A stretch of DNA of 64,000 nucleotides from positions 29,979 through 93,978 of the forward strand of contig CAZDWS010000014.1 in NCBI GenBank assembly GCA_964509295.1, read 5' to 3'. Made by a program: the position numbers and the translations under genes. The notes beneath the pieces are model-generated. The model did not search any database and was not told the DNA's origin. It worked only from the letters and a program-made list of their open reading frames with translations. Within the stretch, counting starts at the first letter, position 1. Every line of letters begins with the position of its first letter. Below, piece by piece: positions 16,115 to 25,427 of the stretch. The DNA comes from JBGSQR01 sp964509295 (lineage in GTDB: Bacteria; Desulfobacterota; Desulfuromonadia; Geobacterales; Pseudopelobacteraceae).

Positions 16115-19100
16115 ATGTTGAAGCGTATTCTATCTGGAATACTGTTAATGATATTTTCTGTTGGTCTTGCCTCAGCTCAAGCGGCCTCAATACCATCGGG
16201 AATAAACTGGCTGATTTCAAACCAGAACAGTGATAGCAGTTGGGGAAATGTCTCTTCTTCGGCGGCACAATTTACATCCACTGCTGAAACACTTGAAGCA
16301 CTTCGTGTCAACGTCAATACGGGAACATCTTTTCAGAATGGTCTGGCTTGGCTAAACGCTCAATCTCTCAATGACAATAATTTTACTTCAGCTCGACTGC
16401 AGATCCGCGTTCGATCCGGTCTTGATAATACAGCTGATCTTAGTACTCTAATTGATGGGAAAAACAGTATAGAAAACGCTTGGGGGCTGGATAGCGACTA
16501 CACGAATGACAGTCTTAACACTGCATCTGCCCTCAAGGCATTGAAGGCAGCCAACTACTCCGACCAAACCATCATATTTCCAGCCATCAGCTTCCTTCTC
16601 TCCATCCAGAATCCCGACGGCGGCTGGGGTTTTACACAGGATGATGACAGCAACGTCTTTGTTACCGCCCAGGTCGTATCGGTCCTTGCTCAATATAACG
16701 GCATCTATATGACAAACACGCAGCTCGCCACCGCAGCTGCTTTTCTTTTATCCAAACAGAATCCGGACGGTGGATTCGGCATCGGCGCTTCTACGGTCTA
16801 CGAAACAGCCCTGGCTTTTATCGCCATCACCGAAAGCGGACAGGGGCAAACACTGCCCCTACAGAATGCCCTCAACTATCTCACAACAAACCAGTCCATC
16901 AACGGAAGCTGGAACGATGATCCATACTCCACCGCTCTGGCTCTGCAGGCGCTTTCACAGGTTAAAGCCGATTTGTCAATTTCAGCGGCAAACATTGTCG
17001 CAACACCAGCCAGTCCCACTGTCGGCAACAGCCTTACCGTAACAGCAACAGCAAGAAACATCGGCCTGGAAACATCAGGCATTACCGTCCGCCTGCTGGA
17101 TAACGGCATAATTGTCGGCGATCAGGTTATTTCAGCTATTATCCCTGGCGGAAGCATGGCGGTCGCTTTCAACATTCCGAATCTGACGCCAGCAGGCGAG
17201 CATGTTCTCAGCATCATCCTTGATCCGGCCAATAACATTTCGGGAGAGAACAAAGCCAACAACAGCGCGACACTGCGTGTTTGGGCCAAGGCCGCTGCCG
17301 ATCTGGTTGTCCTGCCCGAATACCTGAACTTCACCCCGGCCTATCCGAAACCGGGCGAAAGCGTAACCCTGACCTATCAGATTGCCAACATGGGTGAAAG
17401 CTCCGCAACCAACGTAACCGCCGACCTGTATAATGGTGACCCGGCCAATGGCGGGATAAAGCTCGGCAGTGCAACCATTGCCAGCATCGAAGCCGGTGGA
17501 ACTGGCACTGCAATCATAGCCTTCAACCTTGCCGCTGCCGGTAATTACTCACTCTACCTTGTGATTGACCCGCTGTATACCGTCACAGAAACATCCGTCA
17601 CCAACAACACGGCCATCAAGGTGTTGACCGTCAATGCCTCAAACGGTACCGGCTTCATTGACCTTGCCATCCCGATGAACGGCCTGAAGATTACCCCCCA
17701 GCGCCCCAAAAGCGGCGATACCGTCACCGTAACCATGCAGGCCGCAAACTTCGGCACCGAAGTCGCCACCTCCGATGTGGAACTATTTAACGGCGATCCG
17801 GCCAGCGGTGGTGTTTTGATCAACAAAACCAGCGTAACCCTTAATGCCGGTGAGACTCGTAACATCGATGTCTCATGGCAAATACCCAACGGCATCAGCA
17901 CGCTAAAAGCCTATATCGACCGGGCCAATCTTATTGCAGAACGTGACGAAAACAACAACAGCCAGTCGCTCACCGTTATGACCGATATGGTTGACCTGGA
18001 AGTCTCGGCTTCCGATATTGTTATTGAACCGGAACACCCCATGGACGGAGATGCGGCCACAGTAAAGATGACAGTCCAGAACCGTGGCTTAAAGGCCAGC
18101 GGCCCGTTCAACGTCAACCTCTACAACGGCGATCCGGCCAATGGCGGAACACTCCTGCAGACATTTGCAGTCAGCAATCTGGCCGGTGACGCAACACAGC
18201 AGCTCAGCCATTCCTTTACCGCCAGTCGCGGCACATACCGTTTTTACGTGGTTTGTGACCCGGACAATCAGGTGGTGGAGATGTACGAAGACAACAACAC
18301 CGCCATCCGCTCCCTGCTGGTAAAAACATCCGCTGAAGCCAAGGGGCCGGACCTGGTTCCGTTGGAGTTTGACCTCTCCGCAACCACCACCGACCCGCAG
18401 AGCCTGCGCATAAGCGGTACGGCAACGGTCAAATTCCAGAACAAGGGTGACGACAAGGTTGCCACATCATTTCGCGTCACCGTCTTTGAAGATAAGGACA
18501 ACGACGGCATCTACACCGAAGGCACCGATCTGTCGCTGGGTTTCTGGGATTACAACACCCCCATGAATCCCAATATGGTTGGCGTTGTGAGTATTCCCCT
18601 CAGCGGCACACTCACCTTCCGCGATGCACCGATCTATGCCATGGTGGATAGTGGTCAGAGTGTGTTTGAGCAGAAAGAGACGAACAACAGTATCCGCAAA
18701 GGTTCTGATTGTGAGAATCGACCTGCTAAGACTATTGAGCCGGTACTTAGGTGGAAATGGGATACTGCAAATGATCCGACATTTGGGCGGATACTATCCA
18801 CTCCGGTTGTTATCAGTCTTAATGATGATAATGGCGATGGTAAAATAGACAATCGAGATAATCCAGCGATCCTGGTCAATGCCTGGGCTGCTAATTACCA
18901 GACTTTGGAGGGAAAACTCTGGGCTTTTGATGGCAAAACAGGTGTGCCAATTATTAAGAGATATGTAACAGGTCAAGCTCCATATGAAGGGGCGTCACCT
19001 ATGGTTGGCGACATCGATGGTGACGGAAAACCTGAAATTATTGTCGGCTCAAAAAGATCTGGTGAGGGTATGCTTGTCTTTAACAATGACGGCTCATTGA

Positions 19101-22100
19101 AATGGGATAACAGTGCCCTGGTGACAGCGTATCGATTGGCAAACCCATTTCATCATCCTGGCATATCTGAGTATTCACTTCCTGCCATAGCTGATCTGGA
19201 TGGTGACGGCCACACAGAGATTGTATTCGGTCGTGTAATATTTAACTGGGATGGATCAGTTCGTTGTGCACCGGACTATCGGCTGGGAGGTGGGTATGGA
19301 TGGACCAACGGGTTTGGATATTCTGTTTCTTTGGCAGATTTGGACATGGATGGACAACAGGAAATAATCGCCGGATACACAGCCTACAATAATAATTGCA
19401 CGATAAAGTGGTCCAACTCTTCACTCCCTGACGGACTTACCGCAATCGGAAATCTTGACGACGACCCGTATCCTGAAATCGTGCTCATGAGTTCAGCTGC
19501 ACCGCTTGGATCACGAGTGTACCTTTTGGATCACAATGGAAACATCAAGTGGGGCCCAGTAATATTAAGTCAGATAGATGGTACTTTAGGTTCAGCATAT
19601 AGCAGTCATCCAGTGATTGCTGATTTCGATGGTGATGGTAAACCAGAGATAGGTATTCGTGGAAGGAATCAGCTTCTCATTCTTGATCAGGATGGACGGC
19701 TTAAGCTTGCAATTTCATCTCCAACAGGTAATCTTGGGCACGATACATCACCTGCACCAGCAGTTTTTGATCTAGATGGTGACGGTCGTCCTGAAGTTTT
19801 ACTAAATAGTGGTGGCTATTTCAGGATATTTGATGGAAAGGACGGTGCTCTTCGTATTCAGGAACCAACTGGATTTTACTCTGAATACGTTTCCAATAAT
19901 GTTGTAATTGCTGATGTGGATGGTGACGGCCATGCCGAGGTTGTTGTAACGGGGAACTATGGCAGTGGGCCTATGTCAGGGCATCTTCGCGTCTACGGCG
20001 CAAAAAACAACGATTGGGTTAATACCCGTCGTATCTGGAATCAGGCCAGCTACCACGTCACCAACATCAATGACGATGGTTCAATCCCCAAATATGAAGC
20101 TCCAAGCTGGCTTACAAACAACAACTACCGTTGCCAGGTACCAACCTCGACCGGTCCCAACCCCTATCTTGCATCCGACATCTCGGCCTCTTTCGTCCGT
20201 GTTGACATGGCCGGTTACCCCAGTTCTGTAACCGTAACCGCACGCATCGGCAACGGTGGAGCCAAGTCCGTTGATGCTGGACTGAAAACCGCCTTCCATG
20301 ACGGCGACCCGACCAGTGGTGGAGTTCTCATCAGCACAGCAGTGACCTCAAAAGTCCTAAATCCGGGTGATTATGAAGATGTAATCATCACCTGGAACAA
20401 TCCTGTTGAAGGAAACCACAATATAAGCGTTACCGCAGATAGCGACAACATAGTCAGCGAATGCGACAAGACCAACAATGTGGTTACACTGCCGGTTTTC
20501 ATAACCAGCGGACGACCAGATTTGAGCATAGTCAGTGAAGATATCATTATCCCTGCTTCCATCCCCGAAGGAAGCTTGGCTGACATAACTATCACAGTCA
20601 GAAACATCGGCACGCTGCCAGTAAATAATGCCTTGGTACGCCTCTATGCAGGCAACCCGGCATCCGGCGGAAAACAGATCAGAAGCGATCAGATTATTCC
20701 TGCGATTGCAGCCGGTGGAGCCAGCAGCATAAAAATCTCCTGGAATACCCTTGGCGCCCATGGAACTACCTATCTATACGCTGCAGTCGATCCGAATGCC
20801 GTAATAGTTGACAGTAACAGAGGCAATAACAGCGCCATTAAAGAAGTACTTGTTACTGAAGCCGTAAAGCCTGACCTGCAGATTGCTCCTGAGGATATTT
20901 CCATCACACCTGTGTCACCCAGCGCAGGAGACCTGCTGAACATATCCGTGAATATTCACAACCGTGGTCTGGCCACCGGCAATGTAAAGGTTGCCCTGTA
21001 TAACGGCAATCCTTCAAGCGGCGGCAAAATAGCTGGAACTGTTACAATACCCCAGATAATCCAGTTCGGCGGATTTGCTACTGCAACCGTTACCATGGAT
21101 ACCGTCGGTCTTTCCGGCACTATCCCTCTTTACGCCAAGGTTGATCCTGACAATACTATTGATGAACTGAGCAAAGCCAACAATCAGGCCAGTAAGAGCG
21201 TTACCATCTCTCCAGTCGGCCTGAATCTGGGCATGACATCTGATAAACCGGCCTACAATGCTAAAGAAAACATACTGTTCACCATCTCGGCTTCTGAGTT
21301 GAAAGCCCAGGCACGTACATTCATCTATGATCTGCTGATACTGGATAAAAACGGCGTTCAGTCCGCTGTTGCTTTAGGTGATACACCATTATCAATGGGA
21401 CCAAGTGCAGCCCTGGCATTCACAGCAACCTGGAACACCGGTAGCACTATTGGTGATTCCTATACGGCCATTGTCAGAATCAAGGAAAACGGAAGAATTG
21501 TAGCCAAGGCAAATGCTTCGTTCACCATCTTGCCGTCCAAAATTGCCGGTGTTGCTATTGTCTCTGACAAAGCCAACTATGGAGCCAACGAACAGGTTTC
21601 CATCACCGCAACGGTTACCGGGACCAGTCCCAACTACATATTCAACAATATCAGCGCCAAAACTACCGTTTTGAGCGGTTCCGGGCAGATACTCTTTACC
21701 GATTCACGAAACATTGCCTCTCTTACCAATGGTCAGAGACTGGATATAAAGAACTACTGGAATAGCGCCGACAATCCCAAAGGCAGCTATACCCTGAAAC
21801 TTGAGCTGTTTGAGGGGGCAACACCTATCAACTCAGCTCAGGCAACTTTTGCAATTGGCGGAAGCGCAGACAGTGGGGGTAGCCTCACCGGCAGCGTAGT
21901 AGCACAACCAACGACTATCGAAGCCGGGTTGGTTGAAAACCTGTCCTTTAATATCACCAACCGTGGCAATGAAATCATCTCTGCACTTACCTTGCAGATT
22001 CTGATTGTTGATCCGGATAGCGGCACGGCAATTAAAACCGTTTCTGCTGTCTCTGGAGCGCTGTCTCTGGCAATCAACGCCAGCCAGACCGGCAAGATTA

Positions 22101-24049
22101 CAATCTCTACCGATGGACTCCCTCCCAAACCATTGCTGGCGATTCTTCAGTCCAGTCTCCTTGGTATTACCAAGACTCTTGCCAGTACAACATTTATTGT
22201 TACCGATACCACACCACCAGTTCTAACTGTATCTACACTGCCCAATGGCACATATACCAATAACGAAACCATGAATATTGCCGGTACAGTCAAAGACAAT
22301 ACCGGCATCAAAGAGCTGCGAATCAATGACGCTGTTGTGCCTGTTAACAGTGACGGTAGTTTCAGCTATGCATTGATACTGAAAGCAGGTGCAAATCCGG
22401 TAACCATTACAGCTACAGACCTGGGAAATAACAATAGTAGTGATAGCCGAACCATCAATCTTGATAAGGCCGCTCCGATTTTAACCATTACAACACCGTC
22501 AGACAACATCAAGACAGCAATAAATCTTGTGAATATTGCCGGAACAGTGGATGAAACCTCTACAGTGGCGGTAGTGATAAAAAACCAGCCCCAGGCTGTT
22601 ACCATGAACGCTAATGTATTCATTGCCACGGTCAGCCTGGAACCTGGTTACAACACCATAGAAGTTACTGCAACCGATCTTGCCGGCAACACCAGTAGCC
22701 AGAAACGCACCGTCATCTACGACGATCAGAAGCCTTCCCTGGCAATCACTGAACCGGCCCAGGATATCCGCATAAATAAAGCCAGCTTGATCGTCATGGG
22801 TACAGTGTTTGATGCCTTGACTGCTGTAACCATAACACTTGCAATGGAGAATGAAACCTTTACGGCAGATGTTATAAACGGTGCATTCCAAAAAGAAGTA
22901 GTTTTCACCGCAGAGAAGAGTTATGCCGTTGTCGTCACAGCCACAAATGAGGCAGGCAGCACAACCAGCGTACAACGCAATATCATTTACGACATTACAC
23001 CGCCGATACTTACTATTGATCCGGTTACATCTCCAACCAGCCAGGCAAACCAGACCGTATCGGGTACAAGAGAATCCGAGGCACCGGTAACATTGACCTG
23101 CTCAACAGCAACAGTCGGAGAAGTTACCTATCCGACCACAACAACCTGGCAAACCAGCATTACAGGTCTTAAGGATGGAGATAATCTTGTAACCGTAACC
23201 TCCAGCGATACTGCGGGCAATGTGACTACAGCATCGGCAACAATTAAGCTGGTTGTTGTGCAGCCCGAAACAACATTTGCGTATGCCATATTCGCTGACA
23301 AGAGTATTACCATGTCTGGTGGTGTGTATACGGACAGCTATAATGGTAGTCCATGTGGTCGCGTAAGAGGTCAATACAAGAAAGGTAGTGTGGGGACAAA
23401 CTCACTGCAGTCATGCAGCATAAGCCTGAGTGGCGGCGTACAGGTCTACGGAAAGGCTTTGGTCGGGCATGGTGGCAATCCGTCAACAGGTGTTTGCATC
23501 AGCGGTGGCTCTTCGGTTTATAACAACTCTATCGGCACACTGGCAGAAGCAAAGAACATGACTCCCAAGAGTGATCCCTATGGCGGAACGGTCATGGGTG
23601 CGCTTAATCTGGCCAGCGATACAAAGAAGACGCTCTCGGATGGTAATTACCGATTCAGTTCCATCAACCTGAGCGGAGCAGCAAAGCTGACGCTTACCGG
23701 ACAAGTTACACTTCATGTGGATGGTAATCTGACTGTTACCGGTGGGGCAAGCTTTGTAATTGCATCCGGGGCAACAGTTACTATCTATCAGAACGGTCAG
23801 AAGATTAATATCAGTGGTGGAGCCATGGTCAATAATAATCAGGATCCGAAGAAGCTGGTCATTTATGGGACGGCAGGCATGAAGAGTATTGATCTTTCCG
23901 GAGGTACCAACCTGCACGCTTTGATTTATGCTCCTACAGCTGATATTTCCATCTCCGGCGGGCAAAATACTTATGGTTCGGTAGTTGGAAAAACCGTTGT
24001 GTTATCGGGTGGGGCTTCGGTGCATTTTGATGAGAGATTGTTGAATTGA
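16115..24049 (+). CDS. Giant secreted mosaic protein: prenyltransferase-like repeats, CARDB, FG-GAP, Ig-like, beta-helix-like end
   Basis: 2644 residues with a signal peptide (MLKRILSGILLMIFSVGLAS, cleavage after AQA). Domains in order: squalene-cyclase/prenyltransferase-like alpha repeats (about 28-284; FLLSIQNPDGGWGF, FLLSKQNPDGGFGIG); four or five CARDB adhesion domains (285-840; VDLEVSASDIVIEPEHP); FG-GAP/VCBS Ca-binding repeats (about 966-1270; six DxDGDGxxE or similar loops such as DIDGDGKPEIIVG and DVDGDGHAEVVVTG); three more CARDB (1350-1700); beta-sandwich domains (1700-2030); about four Ig-like repeats (2032-2384; TPPVLTVSTLPNGTYTNNET); and a Gly/Ser-rich C-terminal domain (2385-2644) with repeated ISGG/LSGG turns (SITMSGGVYTDS, DISISGGQNTYGS), like polymer-forming or ice-binding-like beta-helix ends. 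It is probably a surface or matrix protein. AGGAGG precedes the start. No sortase or type I secretion tail was recognised. Confidence 0.85.
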   Translation: MLKRILSGILLMIFSVGLASAQAASIPSGINWLISNQNSDSSWGNVSSSAAQFTSTAETLEALRVNVNTGTSFQNGLAWLNAQSLNDNNFTSARLQIRVRSGLDNTADLSTLIDGKNSIENAWGLDSDYTNDSLNTASALKALKAANYSDQTIIFPAISFLLSIQNPDGGWGFTQDDDSNVFVTAQVVSVLAQYNGIYMTNTQLATAAAFLLSKQNPDGGFGIGASTVYETALAFIAITESGQGQTLPLQNALNYLTTNQSINGSWNDDPYSTALALQALSQVKADLSISAANIVATPASPTVGNSLTVTATARNIGLETSGITVRLLDNGIIVGDQVISAIIPGGSMAVAFNIPNLTPAGEHVLSIILDPANNISGENKANNSATLRVWAKAAADLVVLPEYLNFTPAYPKPGESVTLTYQIANMGESSATNVTADLYNGDPANGGIKLGSATIASIEAGGTGTAIIAFNLAAAGNYSLYLVIDPLYTVTETSVTNNTAIKVLTVNASNGTGFIDLAIPMNGLKITPQRPKSGDTVTVTMQAANFGTEVATSDVELFNGDPASGGVLINKTSVTLNAGETRNIDVSWQIPNGISTLKAYIDRANLIAERDENNNSQSLTVMTDMVDLEVSASDIVIEPEHPMDGDAATVKMTVQNRGLKASGPFNVNLYNGDPANGGTLLQTFAVSNLAGDATQQLSHSFTASRGTYRFYVVCDPDNQVVEMYEDNNTAIRSLLVKTSAEAKGPDLVPLEFDLSATTTDPQSLRISGTATVKFQNKGDDKVATSFRVTVFEDKDNDGIYTEGTDLSLGFWDYNTPMNPNMVGVVSIPLSGTLTFRDAPIYAMVDSGQSVFEQKETNNSIRKGSDCENRPAKTIEPVLRWKWDTANDPTFGRILSTPVVISLNDDNGDGKIDNRDNPAILVNAWAANYQTLEGKLWAFDGKTGVPIIKRYVTGQAPYEGASPMVGDIDGDGKPEIIVGSKRSGEGMLVFNNDGSLKWDNSALVTAYRLANPFHHPGISEYSLPAIADLDGDGHTEIVFGRVIFNWDGSVRCAPDYRLGGGYGWTNGFGYSVSLADLDMDGQQEIIAGYTAYNNNCTIKWSNSSLPDGLTAIGNLDDDPYPEIVLMSSAAPLGSRVYLLDHNGNIKWGPVILSQIDGTLGSAYSSHPVIADFDGDGKPEIGIRGRNQLLILDQDGRLKLAISSPTGNLGHDTSPAPAVFDLDGDGRPEVLLNSGGYFRIFDGKDGALRIQEPTGFYSEYVSNNVVIADVDGDGHAEVVVTGNYGSGPMSGHLRVYGAKNNDWVNTRRIWNQASYHVTNINDDGSIPKYEAPSWLTNNNYRCQVPTSTGPNPYLASDISASFVRVDMAGYPSSVTVTARIGNGGAKSVDAGLKTAFHDGDPTSGGVLISTAVTSKVLNPGDYEDVIITWNNPVEGNHNISVTADSDNIVSECDKTNNVVTLPVFITSGRPDLSIVSEDIIIPASIPEGSLADITITVRNIGTLPVNNALVRLYAGNPASGGKQIRSDQIIPAIAAGGASSIKISWNTLGAHGTTYLYAAVDPNAVIVDSNRGNNSAIKEVLVTEAVKPDLQIAPEDISITPVSPSAGDLLNISVNIHNRGLATGNVKVALYNGNPSSGGKIAGTVTIPQIIQFGGFATATVTMDTVGLSGTIPLYAKVDPDNTIDELSKANNQASKSVTISPVGLNLGMTSDKPAYNAKENILFTISASELKAQARTFIYDLLILDKNGVQSAVALGDTPLSMGPSAALAFTATWNTGSTIGDSYTAIVRIKENGRIVAKANASFTILPSKIAGVAIVSDKANYGANEQVSITATVTGTSPNYIFNNISAKTTVLSGSGQILFTDSRNIASLTNGQRLDIKNYWNSADNPKGSYTLKLELFEGATPINSAQATFAIGGSADSGGSLTGSVVAQPTTIEAGLVENLSFNITNRGNEIISALTLQILIVDPDSGTAIKTVSAVSGALSLAINASQTGKITISTDGLPPKPLLAILQSSLLGITKTLASTTFIVTDTTPPVLTVSTLPNGTYTNNETMNIAGTVKDNTGIKELRINDAVVPVNSDGSFSYALILKAGANPVTITATDLGNNNSSDSRTINLDKAAPILTITTPSDNIKTAINLVNIAGTVDETSTVAVVIKNQPQAVTMNANVFIATVSLEPGYNTIEVTATDLAGNTSSQKRTVIYDDQKPSLAITEPAQDIRINKASLIVMGTVFDALTAVTITLAMENETFTADVINGAFQKEVVFTAEKSYAVVVTATNEAGSTTSVQRNIIYDITPPILTIDPVTSPTSQANQTVSGTRESEAPVTLTCSTATVGEVTYPTTTTWQTSITGLKDGDNLVTVTSSDTAGNVTTASATIKLVVVQPETTFAYAIFADKSITMSGGVYTDSYNGSPCGRVRGQYKKGSVGTNSLQSCSISLSGGVQVYGKALVGHGGNPSTGVCISGGSSVYNNSIGTLAEAKNMTPKSDPYGGTVMGALNLASDTKKTLSDGNYRFSSINLSGAAKLTLTGQVTLHVDGNLTVTGGASFVIASGATVTIYQNGQKINISGGAMVNNNQDPKKLVIYGTAGMKSIDLSGGTNLHALIYAPTADISISGGQNTYGSVVGKTVVLSGGASVHFDERLLN

Positions 24050-24078
24050 ATTAGTTGTAAGATCATACCAATTATCTT

Positions 24079-24105
24079 AAGAAGGGGCCACCAAGGCCCC
24101 TTCTT
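24079..24105. terminator. Bidirectional terminator between convergent genes
   Basis: A perfect 11-bp stem, AAGAAGGGGCC / GGCCCCTTCTT, with loop ACCAA and T/A-rich flanks on both sides. It serves the giant protein gene on the plus strand and the exchanger gene on the minus strand. Confidence 0.9.
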
Positions 24106-24116
24106 GTTTAAGAGGT

Positions 24117-25106
24117 TCAGAAAACGATAAATATTGCGGCAAACAGCGCATAGAAAGAGCCAGCATAGACCAGGCGTAACGGCGAAAGTTGCTTCTGTCG
24201 TAGGGTGTAAAGTAAATAGACAACCGAAATCATGGTTACAACTCCGGCCCATAGCAGGTACTTGTCAAACAGCCATGGCGTGAAAAACAGGCCGAAGGCG
24301 CTCGGTACGGTGGCCTGGATCATCATGGCGCCGCTGACGTTGCCCAGTGCCAGGTTCTCTTTGCCTTGTCTGACCCAGATGACTGCATTCAGTATCTCCG
24401 GCAGTTCGGTTGCAAGAGGGCTGAGCAGCAGGGAAACCAGCAGTGGTGATACATTCCAGTGTGTGCTGACGGCCTCCAGATTTTTAACAAAGATGTGAGA
24501 ACTGGCAAAAATAATTAACAGAGAAACAATGGTCTGTAATAGAACCCAGAAAGTAGAAGGGTCTGTTTTGCCGGGTTGAAAAGTCAGAGCTTCCAGTTCG
24601 AAATGGTCATCATCACGTTCGTTATTCATCTCTTTATAGACATAAAAACCGTATGCGGCCAGGAATAAAAATCCGGCCAGCGGTTTGATGCTGAAAATCA
24701 GAAGTCCCAGGATTACCTTGAAAACAAATATGGAAATGAACCAGATCTGATCACGGCTGAGCTTGTTATGGTCGATGTCAAAGTTAGTTCCCAGTGATCT
24801 TTTCTTGCGAAAAAAGATAATGCAGAGACCAACAGCGGCGTAGGCAATCGTACCTAGAACAAGTGGACCTCCCAGTGCCGCACCTACACCGATTTCTTTT
24901 TGCTGAGGGGTCGCATTGAATGTAACTGCCACGAAGGTAACAACACTTTCGGGTAGGGCGGTTCCAAAGGCTGCCAGAACAGTTCCGACAGCATGCTGCG
25001 CAATGTTGAATTTTTTTCCAACCCATTCAATAGCGTTAACAAACAGTTCACAACTGAAATAGATGACAAGTATTGCCACCAATAAAGTTAAATAGACACC
25101 CAGCAT
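24117..25106 (-). CDS. Ca2+/cation antiporter of the CaCA family (YrbG-like)
   Basis: 329 residues with about ten membrane helices in two inverted halves. Each half has an alpha-repeat signature: GTVLAAFGTALPESVVTFVA in the first and SLLLSPLATELPEILNAVIW in the second, with the acidic residue in ALPES/ELPEI that binds the cation. The start at 25106 has GGGAG 9 bases upstream. A yybP-ykoY riboswitch precedes it, so its cargo is probably Mn2+ (or Ca2+ with Mn2+ control) and it most likely exports metal when it is in excess. Family members exchange Ca2+ for H+ or Na+; the ion given here is inferred from the riboswitch. Confidence 0.9.
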   Translation of the reverse strand: MLGVYLTLLVAILVIYFSCELFVNAIEWVGKKFNIAQHAVGTVLAAFGTALPESVVTFVAVTFNATPQQKEIGVGAALGGPLVLGTIAYAAVGLCIIFFRKKRSLGTNFDIDHNKLSRDQIWFISIFVFKVILGLLIFSIKPLAGFLFLAAYGFYVYKEMNNERDDDHFELEALTFQPGKTDPSTFWVLLQTIVSLLIIFASSHIFVKNLEAVSTHWNVSPLLVSLLLSPLATELPEILNAVIWVRQGKENLALGNVSGAMMIQATVPSAFGLFFTPWLFDKYLLWAGVVTMISVVYLLYTLRQKQLSPLRLVYAGSFYALFAAIFIVF

Positions 25107-25145
25107 GATTTATCGCTCCCTTATGTTTGAGGCAGTTAATGCTGC

Positions 25146-25265
25146 AAAAAAAAAGACCTCCGGTGCTTGTTAGGCACCAAAGGTCTCATTACGCTATATA
25201 GGCGGGTATTGCCAGGCTTTAGGCCAGTCTGTTGACAATACCTATTCTAATTACTCCCCTTTAGT
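25146..25265 (-). promoter_or_regulatory. yybP-ykoY (manganese) riboswitch with intrinsic terminator
   Basis: On the minus strand the conserved GGGGAGTA (25252-25259) opens the aptamer. Paired arms follow (GGTATTGTC..., GGCCTAAAGCCTGGC) and then the second conserved loop AATGAGACCTTTGG (near 25178-25192). The 3' part folds into AGACCTTTGGTGC / GCACCGGAGGTCT, and a run of nine T at 25154-25146 follows, a typical terminator. In this class Mn2+ binding between the two loops prevents termination and lets the downstream transporter be made. About 40 bases separate it from the exchanger's start codon. Identified by motif, not by a covariance search. Confidence 0.82.
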
Positions 25266-25271
25266 TGACTT

Positions 25272-25300
25272 ACTATAGTGTTTTATGTCTGTGGTGTCAA
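25272..25300 (-). promoter_or_regulatory. Sigma-70 promoter for the riboswitch-exchanger transcript
   Basis: On the minus strand: TTGACA (25300-25295), 17 bp, TATAGT (25277-25272). Transcription would start just before the GGGGAGTA motif, as expected for a riboswitch leader. Confidence 0.8.
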
Positions 25301-25427
25301 TCCGGTACATTCAGTAACATAAGATAATATGACAATCACATTTTTTAAATGTATGGACAAATCAGCAGTGTTTTCGATATATTCAGCCATTCCAATTTGT
25401 TTGTACTAGACTTCCCTGGATGTAATC

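Noticed and set aside
22499..22975. Minus-strand frame of 158 codons inside the giant secreted protein gene
   Set aside because: The plus frame has continuous Ig-like repeats; the antisense product has no recognisable pattern.
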